Made by a program: the position numbers and the translations under genes
Assembly: GCA_958295895.1 (NCBI GenBank)
Contig: CATQHI010000014.1
Span: 49,261-113,260 of the forward strand
Direction: 5' to 3'
Source of the DNA: Saprospiraceae bacterium
GTDB taxonomy: Bacteria > Bacteroidota > Bacteroidia > Chitinophagales > Saprospiraceae
Length of the DNA: 64,000 bases
Notes under the pieces: generated by a model
Told to the model about the DNA's origin: nothing
Seen by the model: the letters and a program-made list of their open reading frames with translations, nothing else
Databases searched by the model: none
Shown here: piece after piece, positions 26,408-35,463 of the stretch
Position numbering within the stretch: the first letter of the stretch is position 1
How the letters are laid out: every line of letters begins with the position of its first letter

Positions 26408-27433
26408 ATGTCTACACTTCTACGCGCGCTGATTTTCTCGTTGTTACTTGCACCTGCGTGCAGCGCCCTCCTGGCACAGACTGCGGTGAGACCCCTGCGC
26501 TATGACTACACCCTGCGCGATCCACTAGCCGGCACCGCCCGTGATACCTGGCTCACCCCCGCGGCCGAGTTCAACCGCTCGCGTTTCTACACCTCGGTCG
26601 GTATCGGTACGGCAGCCTACGCGGGTTTCGGGGCGGGCCTCTACTCGATCTGGTACAAAGGCTACGAGCTCGAACCCTTTCACACCTTCAACGACTGGCC
26701 GGAGTGGGAGCAGATGGACAAGGCCGGCCACGTCTTTACGGCCTACTTCTTCAGCCGCTCGGCCTTTGCCGGCCTGCGCTGGGCGGGGCTCAAACGACCG
26801 GCCGCCCGCTACGCCGCCCTGGGGGTAGCCAACCTGTTACAGGGCACTATTGAGACCATGGACGGCTTCAGCTCCAAGTGGGGCTTCAGCCTCAGCGATA
26901 TGGGCGCTAACCTAGCCGGTAGCCTCGTCTTCACCGTGCAGGATGCGCTGTGGCACGAGCAGCGTATGCTCATCAAGGTGTCCAATGACTTCCGCTCTCC
27001 CCCCGACATCCTGGTCACGAACGGTAACGGTGCCCATTCCAACCTAGGCTACATCGACCGCCAGCGCTTCGGCGATAACCCCTTTGAGCGCTTCCTGAAG
27101 GACTACAACGCCCAGACCATCTGGCTAAGCATCAACCCCGCCGCCTTTGCCCCCCGCAGTCGCCTACCCCAGTGGCTCAGTATCGCCGTCGGCTACGGGG
27201 CCGAGGACGTTTACGGGGCCTACTTCAACTCCTGGGGTGAGAATGGCGAGCGCTTTCGCTACGATCCGGAGCGCTATCGGCAGTGGTACCTGAGCCCCGA
27301 TCTGTACCTCAGCCGCATCCCCACCAAGAAGCGTTGGGTGCGTCTCACGCTTGGCATCCTCGACTTCATCAAAATCCCGGCCCCGGCCCTGGAGTACAGC
27401 CGCGGCAAGCTCTACGGGCGCTGGCTACGCTGA
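26408..27433 (+). CDS. DUF2279 predicted periplasmic/outer-membrane protein
   Basis: From ATG 26408 this 341-residue protein has a signal peptide (about 1-25, ending LLAQ) and a DUF2279 (YfiM-like) region at about 65-200. That region holds WEQMDKAGHVFTAYFFSR, a hydrophobic repeat pattern and GFSLSDMGANLAGSLVF. The family is a membrane-associated, uncharacterised group. The C-terminal part (SIAVGYGAEDVYG to SRGKLYGRWLR) looks beta-rich. The reading frame is open back to 26246 over the rpe promoter, but the signal peptide fixes the start. The nuclease gene follows 15 bp downstream. Confidence 0.78.
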   Translation: MSTLLRALIFSLLLAPACSALLAQTAVRPLRYDYTLRDPLAGTARDTWLTPAAEFNRSRFYTSVGIGTAAYAGFGAGLYSIWYKGYELEPFHTFNDWPEWEQMDKAGHVFTAYFFSRSAFAGLRWAGLKRPAARYAALGVANLLQGTIETMDGFSSKWGFSLSDMGANLAGSLVFTVQDALWHEQRMLIKVSNDFRSPPDILVTNGNGAHSNLGYIDRQRFGDNPFERFLKDYNAQTIWLSINPAAFAPRSRLPQWLSIAVGYGAEDVYGAYFNSWGENGERFRYDPERYRQWYLSPDLYLSRIPTKKRWVRLTLGILDFIKIPAPALEYSRGKLYGRWLR

Positions 27434-27448
27434 CGTACCTTCGGGCCC

Positions 27449-28378
27449 ATGGCTAAACTTCGCCGCAACCATGCTTCCCGGGGCACCGCTGCCTCCGCCG
27501 GCACCATCGTGAAGGTCAGTGTCTTTGCCGCCATCCTCGGCGCTCTCGTGTGGGGTTTCCGGGAGTTTGGGGCAACGTCAGCGGGGGGAGGGGCCCCCGG
27601 TGTAAGTCAGGTGCAAACTAATGACAATACAACCTATTCCGGGGAGGAGTACTTCCTACCTACTGGCTCCGACGGGCAACTCGTGAACCACGGCGGGTTC
27701 ATCCTGGCCTACAACGAGGAGTGGGAGCAGGCCGGCTGGGTCGCCTACATTCTAACCCGGGATCACCTCCAACAGCAGTGGACGGAGCGCGACGATAATT
27801 TCCGCGAAGACCCCCTGGTACGTACCGGCTCGGCTACCGTAGGCGACTACCGGGGCAGTGGCTACGACCGCGGCCACCTGGCCCCCTTTGCCGATTTTGC
27901 CTGGGATACGGAACTGGCCGATGCGACCTTCTACCTCTCCAACGTAAGCCCCCAGGCCCGGCAGTTTAACCAGGGCATCTGGCGCGAGCTCGAGGAACTG
28001 ACCCGCAATTGGGCCAATCGGGAACGGCAGCTCTACGTAGTCACCGGACCGGTCACCACCGAAGACCCGAAATTCTACATCGGCCGTGACAACCGCGTGG
28101 CCGTGCCCCGTAGCTACTTTAAGGTACTACTCGACCTGGAAGACCCTCAGCAAAAGGGCATCGGCTTCGTCATTCCCAACGAGATTAGCTTCGATCCGCT
28201 GACGGACTACGCGATGAGCATCGACGAGGTGGAGCGGATCACCGGTCTCGATTTTTTCCCCGACCTCATGCCGGACGATCTGGAAGAACAGATCGAAGCA
28301 GTGGGCAATCCCGACTTCTGGCTATTCAGTAAGAAAAAATACGACCGCCGCACGGACCAGTGGAATAAGGTAAATTAA
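27449..28378 (+). CDS. DNA/RNA non-specific endonuclease (NucA/EndA family)
   Basis: This 309-residue protein has one N-terminal membrane anchor (about 20-38), so the nuclease domain should face the periplasm or exterior. The beta-beta-alpha-metal motif is clear: YDRGHLAPFADF with H143 as the general base, and the magnesium-binding asparagine region in YLSNVSPQARQFNQGIWRELE. Residues 46-57 (GGGAPGVSQVQT) are encoded by a long copy of the dispersed repeat and lie in the linker between the anchor and the nuclease domain. TACCTTCG just before the start resembles a -7 box. Confidence 0.9.
   Translation: MAKLRRNHASRGTAASAGTIVKVSVFAAILGALVWGFREFGATSAGGGAPGVSQVQTNDNTTYSGEEYFLPTGSDGQLVNHGGFILAYNEEWEQAGWVAYILTRDHLQQQWTERDDNFREDPLVRTGSATVGDYRGSGYDRGHLAPFADFAWDTELADATFYLSNVSPQARQFNQGIWRELEELTRNWANRERQLYVVTGPVTTEDPKFYIGRDNRVAVPRSYFKVLLDLEDPQQKGIGFVIPNEISFDPLTDYAMSIDEVERITGLDFFPDLMPDDLEEQIEAVGNPDFWLFSKKKYDRRTDQWNKVN
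27579..27624 (+). repeat. Long dispersed repeat, in-frame copy A
   Basis: CAGCGGGGG, GAGGGG and CCCCCGGTG form a near-perfect stem and loop. TAAGTCAGGTGCAAACTAATG follows in two parts. The copy at 35873-35918 matches the loop exactly and most of the flank, and both encode GGGAP-x-x-SQVQ. The host genes are unrelated, so this is an inserted element and not homology. Confidence 0.75.
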
Positions 28379-28425
28379 ACCGGCAGCAACCGGACGTACC
28401 GGCGGCGCTAAGGCAAACCACAGAG

Positions 28426-29388
28426 TTACTGCCCCCTATACCTCTTCACCGCCTCCGTCAGCCGCGGCAGCACCTCAAACAGATCACCCACCACGCCGTA
28501 GTCAGCTGCTTTAAAGAAGGGCGCATCGGCATCCTTGTTGATCACCACGATTGTCTTGGAGTTGTTGACCCCGGCCAGGTGCTGAATGGCTCCGCTAATG
28601 CCGGCGGCAATGTAGAGGTTGGGGCGGATGGCCACGCCGGTCTGTCCCACGTGCTCGTGGTGGGGGCGCCAGTCGCTATCGGCTACCGGGCGGCTACAGG
28701 CGGTGGTGGCGCCGAGGGCATCGGCGAGGTCTTCGACTACGCCCCAGTTTTCGGGTCCTTTAAGTCCGCGGCCACCGCTGACCACCAGCTCGGCCTCGGG
28801 CAGAGGCACGCGCCCGGTAGCGACCTGGTGTTTGACTACCTTGGTTCTGGATTCGGGCACGGTGATGTCGAGTGACTCCACGCTTGCACCGGCTTGTCCG
28901 AGCTCCTCCACCGGGATAGAATTGCCCGCTACACTGATGACCTTGACGTCGGTGAGTACCTGCACCTCGGCAAAGGCCTTACCGGAGAATACGGGCTTGC
29001 GGACGGTGAAGTAGCCGTCCTTCATCATTGGCACGGCGTTTGCCCCGGGTACGCTACCGGCCTCCAACCGCGCCGCTAACCGCCCCGTAATGCTCTTACC
29101 GGTACTGTTATGCGAAAGCACGATGACGGTAGCCCCCAGTTTCTTGGCTACTTCGGCGATGGCAACGGTGTACACCGCCGCATCGAATTTTTCCAGGTTC
29201 GGACTACTCACCCGGTGCACCTTGCCAGCCCCAAAGCGTGCGAGGTCTTCGGCACCCGTTGCGTCACCTAAAACGAGCGCGTGGCATTCCGTACCGAGTA
29301 CGTCTGCCGTTTTCTTACCGTAGACGACCACCTCGTGGGCCATTTTCTTAAACTGGCCGTTCGTAGCCTCCGCGTATACCAATACCAT
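28426..29388 (-). CDS. etfA: Electron transfer flavoprotein subunit alpha
   Basis: EtfA binds FAD and passes electrons from acyl-CoA dehydrogenases to the quinone pool with EtfB. The 320-residue protein has the alpha-subunit FAD signature in the C-terminal half: LVVSGGRGLKGPENW, then GATTACSRPVADSDWRPHHEHVGQTG, and LYIAAGISGAIQHLAGVNNSKTIVVINKDADAPFF. The C-terminal VLPRLTEAV is also typical. It lies 38 bp after etfB, which starts the operon. The length is normal. Confidence 0.95.
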   Translation of the reverse strand: MVLVYAEATNGQFKKMAHEVVVYGKKTADVLGTECHALVLGDATGAEDLARFGAGKVHRVSSPNLEKFDAAVYTVAIAEVAKKLGATVIVLSHNSTGKSITGRLAARLEAGSVPGANAVPMMKDGYFTVRKPVFSGKAFAEVQVLTDVKVISVAGNSIPVEELGQAGASVESLDITVPESRTKVVKHQVATGRVPLPEAELVVSGGRGLKGPENWGVVEDLADALGATTACSRPVADSDWRPHHEHVGQTGVAIRPNLYIAAGISGAIQHLAGVNNSKTIVVINKDADAPFFKAADYGVVGDLFEVLPRLTEAVKRYRGQ

Positions 29389-29426
29389 GATCTGCTTAAT
29401 TTAGTGTAATTCGATGCAGCTGCCTC

Positions 29427-30170
29427 CTAAATAACCTTTGCCTCCTCGTGGAGTAAACGCACTAACTCGTCCATGTTATCGGGGTCGATCAGCTTTACGC
29501 TACCCTTTTCTTCGGGCTTATCGTAGTGGGCAATGCGGGTGGTGTCGGGGAAATCCGTGGGTTGTATCACGTTGAGCGGCTTGCGCTTGGCCATCATGAT
29601 ACCGCGCATGTTGGGGATACGCTGCTCGGCTAGTCCCTTAGCGGAACTCAGGGCGAAGGGAGTCTGTAGCTCGATGACCTCCTCGCCGCCCTCGATGTCG
29701 CGGGTCACGGTGGCCTTGGTACCCTCGATCTCTAGCGCGATGGCCTCGGCAATGTAGGGAAGGTCCAGGAACTCGGCTACCATTGCCCCTACCTCGGAGC
29801 CATTGTAGCTGATGGTCTCCTTGCCGAAAAAAATGATGTCATGATTTTCCCCGCGGGCGTACTCGGCAATTTGGCGGGCGGTGTAGAGGCTGTCTTTTTC
29901 CTCGCTGACATCAATGCGCACGGCATCGTCGGCACCGATGGCCAGTCCCTTACGGATCACGGAGTCGTTGTCGGCGGGGCCTACATTCAGGATCGTGACC
30001 GATCCGCCGGCGGCTTCCTTAAGCTCCAGGGCGCGTACTAGGGCGTACCACTCGTCGTAGGGATTCATGATGTACTGCACGCCCGTAGTGTCGATGTCGC
30101 TGCCGTCGCCGGTGAGCTGGATCTTAGTGGTGGTCTCGGGCGTCTTGCTGACGCAGACTAGCAGTTTCAT
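29427..30170 (-). CDS. etfB: Electron transfer flavoprotein subunit beta
   Basis: This AMP-binding partner of EtfA has 247 residues. Signatures are the MKLLVCVSKTPETTTKI start, IMNPYDEWYALVRALELKE, and VTRDIEGGEEVIELQTPFALSSAKGLAEQRIPNMRGIMMAKRKPL. It is the first gene of etfBA. Its promoter box TAAGTTTG overlaps a perfect palindrome at 30194-30213, which suggests transcriptional control by a dimeric regulator. No regulator gene is adjacent. Confidence 0.95.
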   Translation of the reverse strand: MKLLVCVSKTPETTTKIQLTGDGSDIDTTGVQYIMNPYDEWYALVRALELKEAAGGSVTILNVGPADNDSVIRKGLAIGADDAVRIDVSEEKDSLYTARQIAEYARGENHDIIFFGKETISYNGSEVGAMVAEFLDLPYIAEAIALEIEGTKATVTRDIEGGEEVIELQTPFALSSAKGLAEQRIPNMRGIMMAKRKPLNVIQPTDFPDTTRIAHYDKPEEKGSVKLIDPDNMDELVRLLHEEAKVI

Positions 30171-30189
30171 AAGAAAATTCGTTTAGATG

Positions 30190-30213
30190 CAAACTTAGCG
30201 AAAATTCGCTAAG
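30190..30213 (-). promoter_or_regulatory. etfBA promoter with overlapping palindromic operator candidate
   Basis: Minus-strand TAAGTTTG (30190-30197) matches the Bacteroidota -7 box. It shares bases with a perfect palindrome at 30194-30213, made of 9-bp arms CTTAGCGAA and TTCGCTAAG with a 2-bp spacer. A dimeric repressor bound there would block the promoter (inference). Confidence 0.6.
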
Positions 30214-30226
30214 GACCCCTACTAGC

Positions 30227-31160
30227 TTAGCGCGCAAACTTCGAGATCGTGAACGGCAGCACCGGGCTCCCCCCGGGCCCCTGCTGATCGAGCTGGGCGT
30301 TGACGACGAGGAGGCTATCGGACGTAGCGGCGATGGTGGTGGGAAAGCGGAAGGCACCCCCCGTTACCTGTACGACAGCGCCGGAGGTATAGTCATCGTT
30401 CATCTCGATGGTGACTACCTCAGCGTTCATATTGCGGACTACGAACAGGAGGTTGCCGTCGAGTTCGATACCGTCGCCGGCCGTAAGCTCATAGCCACTG
30501 ACGGTAACCTGGGTGACGGACTTATCGCTCACGTCGATGCGGTAGAGGTTACCGGTGTTCGACTGAACGGACAACAGGTAGCGGTCGTCCGGGGTGATGG
30601 CAATGCCGTTGAGGTTGAAACTGGCGCCGTAGTCGATGACGGTGCTGTCTAACTCGAGCCAGGTCTCCAGGCTATCACCGCCGCTATAGCGGTACATAAC
30701 GGGAAAGTAGGAATTGGTCAGATAGGCCGTACCGTCACTAGCCACCGTCACGTCGTTGACGAAGGTGCTATCGCCCGTGGGCACTTCCTCACTGCTCAGT
30801 TGCTGGACCTGGTTAGACCCCAAGGTCCAGCACGTAGGCCGATCCGGTAGGGCCACCGGCGATATAAAGATCCGTACCGGACACCTCCATACCCAGCGCG
30901 GCGCGGATGCGGTCGCCGGTAGTACCTAGCGGCTGCAAACGCCTGTCTGTCTTAGCCCCGGCAAAGATGGTACCGTTCACCGTAGAGCCGGTATAGACGC
31001 GGTCGGTGGCCTCGTCGTAGGCAATTCCCTCGGGGAAAACTGCGTCATCCGACACGATGAGTTCCACGGTCGTATTGGCTACGGGGCCGGGCACATCGTC
31101 GTCGTCCTGGCAGCTTGCTAGGAAAAGAAAAGACAGGGCTAGGGGAAGAAGGTAGCGCAT
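30227..31160 (-). CDS. SMP-30/NHL-like beta-propeller lipoprotein (frameshifted)
   Basis: From ATG 31160 the protein has a lipobox FLASC and then D-rich residues. Propeller repeats follow: FPEGIAYDEATDRVYTGSTVNGTIFAG, LYIAGGPTGSAYVLDLG, and, after a one-base shift, NGIAITPDDRYLLSVQSNTGNLYRIDV and LFVVRNMNAEV. The shift is one extra G in a GGGG run near 30822; removing it joins LDLG to SNQVQQL. The fold fits SMP-30/gluconolactonase-like or superoxide dismutase-associated propellers. An exact activity is not assigned. Confidence 0.75.
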
Positions 31161-31229
31161 GGGCTTCGGGTAGTTGGTTACCGCTGTAAGTAGCTGGAGG
31201 GGATTTGGGTTCAATAATCGACCCCTCGG

Positions 31230-31898
31230 TCAGGCTCGGCGGTGCACCATCAGCACGGCACCTGCGACCCCGCCCCCCAGTAGCATGCCCGCGGCGGCAT
31301 CCGTCGGCCAGTGTTTACCCGCCTTCACGCGGAGGAAGCCCGTCCCTAGCGCCACCCCCATAGCCAGCAGACGTCCCAGCCAGGCCCCCCGCCGCCCGTC
31401 GTAGGTGCGCAGGAGCTCCGCAAAGAGTACCGCCCCGGCCGTTGCATTGGCCGCATGACCGGAGAGAAAGGCCGCCCGGTCCCTGCGCGTGAGGGGCCGG
31501 TCGAACTGCCAGTCTTCATGATACACATAGGGGCGCGGCCGGCTTACCGTATTCTTCAATAGGCTAGAGGCGGCGAAGGTGAGCAGCATCGTCTCCAACC
31601 AAAGCAGCAGCACCATAGGATAATGTGGGCGCGTACGCGGGTGCAATGAAAGCAGTAGGGGCAGCGTAGGCCCGCCGTAGAGTCCCGCATCGGCTAGGTT
31701 GCCGGCGCGTTGGTTACGTACTGTATAGCCCAGTCGGTCAAAGGAATTGATCTCCTCACCGGTGTAGTTGCCGGCGTAGGGGGTGTACACGGGGGTGTCG
31801 TCGCGGTGATCGGCGTAGACGGCTGCGGCTAGTAGGGCTACGCCACTGAGCAGGATGGATAGCTCGCGGGTGGGGTTGGTGGTTAGGGGGTTCACCAC
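31230..31898 (-). CDS. PAP2-family membrane phosphatase
   Basis: This 222-residue integral membrane acid phosphatase has the three motifs KNTVSRPRP (115-123), SGHAANATAGA (SGH at 146-148) and R190-VKAGK-H196. Substrates could be phosphatidic acid or undecaprenyl pyrophosphate; sequence does not decide. The GTG start at 31898 overlaps the end of the Anbu peptidase gene, so the gene may be cotranscribed with the Anbu locus without belonging to it functionally. A GC-box copy near its 3' end (31258-31278) encodes LGGGVAGAV in the last membrane helix. Confidence 0.88.
   Translation of the reverse strand: MVNPLTTNPTRELSILLSGVALLAAAVYADHRDDTPVYTPYAGNYTGEEINSFDRLGYTVRNQRAGNLADAGLYGGPTLPLLLSLHPRTRPHYPMVLLLWLETMLLTFAASSLLKNTVSRPRPYVYHEDWQFDRPLTRRDRAAFLSGHAANATAGAVLFAELLRTYDGRRGAWLGRLLAMGVALGTGFLRVKAGKHWPTDAAAGMLLGGGVAGAVLMVHRRA
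31258..31278 (-). repeat. Dispersed GC-box repeat copy in coding DNA
   Basis: The sequence is GCACCTGCGACCCCGCCCCC, the reverse complement of the core, inside the 3' part of the PAP2 gene. Confidence 0.6.
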
Positions 31899-32677
31899 CC
31901 CCCCTGTTGCTGTTGGGCCACCTGGATCTGCCGCACCTTATCCTCCTTGCCCTGCCGTTCGACCTTCGTGACCAGGTCATCGATCCAGTCGTCGGGGATT
32001 TCCTTAATGACCTCGCGCAGGCGGCTGCCCCACATGGCGCCGAGGTGGCCGGTGTCCGTTTCGTCGAAGCGGGTCTCGTGCATGAAACCAGTATCCTTAT
32101 GGTAGATGACCATGTCGATGGGGTAGCCCACGTCGTTGGCACTTACCCGCGTAGAGTCAAAGCTCAGGAAGCCGCACTTGATGGCGAAGTTGAGGGGGCT
32201 CTCGTAGGTCAGTGTACGGTTGAGGATGGGTTTGCCGTAGCCCGAGTTACCGATGATGGTAAAGGGGGTGGCCTCACCGATCTCGATCCAGTTGCCCTCG
32301 GGGTAGAGGAGGTAGAGCTTGTGGTCCTTGTCGTTCTCGAGCTGTCCGCCGACGATGGTGAAGAGGTTGAAGCTCAGGCCGGAGGCGGCCAGGCTGGCCT
32401 TGTCCTCGTCGGCTACTCGCCGCAGCTGCTCTCCGAAGGCATTGACCACCTTGTACATCTTGTCGAAGTGGCTGCTCTCTTCCAGTACTTCCTCGAAGTA
32501 GGTGACGGCCTTGTCGCGTACGGAGCGCAGGCCGGAGGTCATCAGGAAGATGTTATTCTTCCCCTGCTTGTGGATGGAGATCTTCTTGGCCGAGGTCGTC
32601 TCGGAGCCGGAGGTGATGCGGGTATCGGCGATGGCGACGAGGCCTCGTTTTACGCGGATGCCTAGGCAGTAGGTCAT
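31892..32677 (-). CDS. Anbu (ancestral beta subunit) proteasome-type peptidase
   Basis: Anbu is the bacterial proteasome-like N-terminal nucleophile hydrolase (COG3484). The 261-residue protein begins MTYCLGIRVKRGLVAIADTRITSG. Removal of Met would expose Thr2 as the nucleophile, and the D17/K-type support residues of the family lie in ADTR and SAKKI. GFLSFDSTRVSANDVGYPIDMVIYHKD is a family hallmark. It sits with an alpha-E protein, a permuted ATP-grasp and a transglutaminase-DUF2126 protein, the known conserved Anbu neighbourhood. That neighbourhood is predicted to make and process a peptide-like modification. The substrate is unknown. Confidence 0.92.
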   Translation of the reverse strand: MTYCLGIRVKRGLVAIADTRITSGSETTSAKKISIHKQGKNNIFLMTSGLRSVRDKAVTYFEEVLEESSHFDKMYKVVNAFGEQLRRVADEDKASLAASGLSFNLFTIVGGQLENDKDHKLYLLYPEGNWIEIGEATPFTIIGNSGYGKPILNRTLTYESPLNFAIKCGFLSFDSTRVSANDVGYPIDMVIYHKDTGFMHETRFDETDTGHLGAMWGSRLREVIKEIPDDWIDDLVTKVERQGKEDKVRQIQVAQQQQGGW

Positions 32678-32813
32678 AGGATATGCGATTCTTGATTCTC
32701 GATTGGCGATTTTTGATTTGGGGGGCAGCTCGCTTCGCTCGTCAGTAAGAACCTCGAGGCGTTCCTTGGAGCGCAGCGACTTGGAACCTTGGAGCGTTCG
32801 GTCGTCTCGCTAT

Positions 32814-33851
32814 CTAACTAGCCATCGACTGGCTCTGCGTCCCGTTGCCCTGCGACTGTGTCTGCGACTGTGTCTGCGACTGGCTAGCTACTTTCGGCTC
32901 TAACTCGGCTGGGTTGAAGTAAGTGCGGTCGATGTCATCGTGGAGGGCATACACCTCAGAAAGGGCATCATTGAGATACTCGATGGGGTTGTCACTGATG
33001 GCGTCGTAGTCGAGGTAGCGGAAGTAGGCGTACAGCTTACCGGCGCGAAACTGCACCGAGTCGCGCACGTCCGATTTGCCGTGTAGGCGCTCCAGCAGGC
33101 CGACGATACGCTGCATGTTGTAGGTGATGGAGCGGGAAAATTGCGGGTGGCCGATTAGAAATTCGAGGGTGGTCCGCCGCGTCTGCCGCCGCTGGTAAGC
33201 CCGGCGGTGCATGTCGAAGCCCTCGACGATCTTGAGGAGGATAGTCTGCTGGTAGAGTTTGAGGACCTTATTTTCGTTGGGGCCGCCGCTGTCGGAGATC
33301 ACGTCGCCGTCGTGCAGCTTAGAATTGATGATACGGATCACCTGCGCCACCCGCTCTAGATGAATGCCCAGCTTCATGAACACCCAGGCCTGGTCGTGTA
33401 GCAGCGTATCGTGAATGCGCGAGCGGATGATAGCGCACTGCCGGCTCACCTCGAAGGTGTAGTCATAAAGGCCGCGCACGGCAAAGTCTTCCGGATCGGT
33501 GCCGTTGCTGTTGACGTAAAACGTGTTAATGGCCTCCCACAGCTCCGTCGAGATCACGTGCCGCACGCTTCCGGCGTTTTCCCGGGCTGCCCTTACGGTC
33601 GATCGAATGCTAGTGGGCACCCCGTAGTCCATACCTACCCGCTGTAATACTTCCGATTCTACCAGCTCTTCCCCATCTTCCCAGTCACTCCCGTACATAT
33701 TCAGGATCGACTTAAGGATGAAGTCCTTACTCTGGCTCATCGGCGCATCCAGCATCGAGAAGTACTGCACACGCAGGTAGCGGGCCAGGTGCTCAGAACG
33801 CTCGATGTAGCGGCCGGTCCAGTAGAGGGTGGAGGCGATTCTTGCTAACAT
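32814..33851 (-). CDS. Alpha-E domain protein (DUF403)
   Basis: This helical protein, known only from Anbu/ATP-grasp loci, begins MLARIASTLYWTGRYIERSEHLARYLRVQYF at ATG 33851. The open frame runs to 33890, but the extra residues come from repeat DNA. The WxxRYxERAE-like opening, SVRHVISTELWEAINTFY and the HLERVAQVIRIINSKLHD segment are typical. The C-terminus carries an unusual low-complexity tail of S, Q, T and N made by a 12-bp DNA repeat near 32850-32880. It probably acts with the ATP-grasp protein encoded 70 bp upstream. Confidence 0.92.
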   Translation of the reverse strand: MLARIASTLYWTGRYIERSEHLARYLRVQYFSMLDAPMSQSKDFILKSILNMYGSDWEDGEELVESEVLQRVGMDYGVPTSIRSTVRAARENAGSVRHVISTELWEAINTFYVNSNGTDPEDFAVRGLYDYTFEVSRQCAIIRSRIHDTLLHDQAWVFMKLGIHLERVAQVIRIINSKLHDGDVISDSGGPNENKVLKLYQQTILLKIVEGFDMHRRAYQRRQTRRTTLEFLIGHPQFSRSITYNMQRIVGLLERLHGKSDVRDSVQFRAGKLYAYFRYLDYDAISDNPIEYLNDALSEVYALHDDIDRTYFNPAELEPKVASQSQTQSQTQSQGNGTQSQSMAS

Positions 33852-33863
33852 AGATAATGTTTG

Positions 33864-33915
33864 ACCACAGAGTTGCACAAAGTGGGGCACAGAGTAGGAA
33901 TAGCGACTCTGTGGT
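33864..33915. repeat. CACAGAG inverted repeat
   Basis: ACCACAGAGT (33864-33873) and ACTCTGTGGT (33906-33915) are perfect inverse arms, with another CACAGAGT at 33888-33895. It lies between the ATP-grasp and alpha-E genes and belongs to the same family as 58305-58377. Confidence 0.7.
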
Positions 33916-33921
33916 TGAAGA

Positions 33922-35382
33922 CTAACAAATGACCCAGGTATCCTTAGAACCTCCTCCCTGGCTAGAATTTACGATCAAACTCCCCTCTTGCAGCGCCACG
34001 CGGGTGAGGCCGCCCTTGAGGATACGCGTCTTATCGGCGCCAAGCAGGGTGAAGGTGCGCAGGTCGATGTGGCGGGGGGCGAAGCTGTTCTTATCCTCAA
34101 TGTAGGTGGAGTGAGTCGAGAGCATGATCTTGGGCTGGGCGATGAAGTTGCGGGGGTCGGCCTGGATCTTTTTAGCGAGTTCGTCGAGCTCGGCCTGATT
34201 GAGGCGGTCGCAGATCATGACGCCGTAGCCACCGGACATATCGACGGGTTTGACCACCAGCTCGGACAAATGCTCCAGGGTGTACTCCAGGTCCTCGGGC
34301 CGGCCGCAGATGTAGGTGGGTACGTTGCTGATGATGGGCTCCTGCTTCAGATAAAAGCGGATCATATCGGGTACGTAGGCGCAGATGGCCTTATCGTCGG
34401 CGATCCCGGTGCCGGGAGCATTGACGATGGTGACCCGGCCCCTGGCGTAGGCGCGCATCAGTCCGGCTACGCCGAGCATGCTATCGGGGCGGAAGACCTC
34501 GGGGTCGAGGAAGGCATCATCGATGCGGCGGTAGATGACGTCCACCCGCTGCCGGCCACTGATCGTTTTGAGGTAGACCGTATCGTCGTCGACGTACAGA
34601 TCGGGGCCCTCCACCAGGTCGCAGTCCATGAGCCGGGCCAGGAGGCTGTGCTCATAGTAGGCGGAGTTAAAGGGGCCGGGGGTGAGCACTACGCAGCGTG
34701 GGGACTCATCGCGGGGTGCCGCTACCGACTGTAGCGTCTGCAGCAGCATGGCCGGATAGTCACTCACCTCCTCCACCGGTACCTGGCGGAACATGCCGTA
34801 GAGCGTCCGTTTCATGGCCGCCCGGTTGGAAAGCACGTAGCTGACGCCGGAGGGACTGCGCAGGTTATCCTCCAGCACGTAAAACTTCCCATCGGTGTGC
34901 CGGACCAGGTCCGTACCGCAGACGTGGGTGTAAATGCCCCCCCGTGGCTCGAAGTTCTCCATCTCCTTCACGTAGTGGGTACTACTCATCACCAGGTCCT
35001 CGGGCACGACCTTTTCCTTCAGGATGGCGCGGGGACCGTAGACGTCCTTTAGAAAGAAATTAAGCGCCGTATTGCGCTGCTCCAGTCCCATCTGCAACTT
35101 CACCCACTCCTCCTGATCGATGATGCGCGGAAAGAGATCGAAGGGGAAGATCTTCTCCTTGCCGCCGCCGTCCTCGGAGTACACCGCGTAGGTAATGCCC
35201 TGATTCAGGAAGCTCAGTTTCGCACTCTCATTAAGCCGCTCGAAGTCGCCCGCGCTCAGCTCATCGAACACCTCCCGGATGGCTGGGTACCTAGCATAGT
35301 GGTGGCTAAAGTCGCTGAAAACCTCGTCAAGCGTACCCTCGGGTACATTATAGCCGGTGAATAGTCCGGTAGGTGAAGTCAA
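33922..35382 (-). CDS. Circularly permuted ATP-grasp type 2 protein
   Basis: This protein carries the DUF404/DUF407-type circularly permuted ATP-grasp fold, a predicted amidoligase. Landmarks are GITYAVYSEDGGGKEKIFPFDLFPRII, FLKDVYGPRAIL, LRSPSGVSYVLSNR, VDVIYRRIDDAFLDPEVF, VVKPVDMSGGYGVMI and HIDLRTFTLLG. The open frame extends to 35514, but it then overlaps the divergent transglutaminase gene. A TTG at 35382 (protein starting M-TSPTGLFTGYNVPEG) fits homologues best, giving 487 residues. It belongs to the Anbu locus and likely ligates an amino acid or peptide with ATP (family inference). Confidence 0.9.
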   Translation of the reverse strand: MTSPTGLFTGYNVPEGTLDEVFSDFSHHYARYPAIREVFDELSAGDFERLNESAKLSFLNQGITYAVYSEDGGGKEKIFPFDLFPRIIDQEEWVKLQMGLEQRNTALNFFLKDVYGPRAILKEKVVPEDLVMSSTHYVKEMENFEPRGGIYTHVCGTDLVRHTDGKFYVLEDNLRSPSGVSYVLSNRAAMKRTLYGMFRQVPVEEVSDYPAMLLQTLQSVAAPRDESPRCVVLTPGPFNSAYYEHSLLARLMDCDLVEGPDLYVDDDTVYLKTISGRQRVDVIYRRIDDAFLDPEVFRPDSMLGVAGLMRAYARGRVTIVNAPGTGIADDKAICAYVPDMIRFYLKQEPIISNVPTYICGRPEDLEYTLEHLSELVVKPVDMSGGYGVMICDRLNQAELDELAKKIQADPRNFIAQPKIMLSTHSTYIEDKNSFAPRHIDLRTFTLLGADKTRILKGGLTRVALQEGSLIVNSSQGGGSKDTWVIC

Positions 35383-35463
35383 GGGGCAGGGGATTATAGG
35401 GCAGATAGATGTGAACGGGCAACAAAGTACAACCGTAGGGTATATATCACCTACCTTGCTCCC

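Noticed and set aside
25777..26505. Plus-strand open frame across rpe
   Set aside because: It is antisense to rpe and runs through the divergent promoter.
31907..32665. Long plus-strand open frame (252 residues)
   Set aside because: It is the antisense shadow of the Anbu gene. High GC leaves the opposite frame open, and the protein has no family features.
33988..34734. Plus-strand open frame of 248 residues
   Set aside because: It is the shadow of the ATP-grasp gene.
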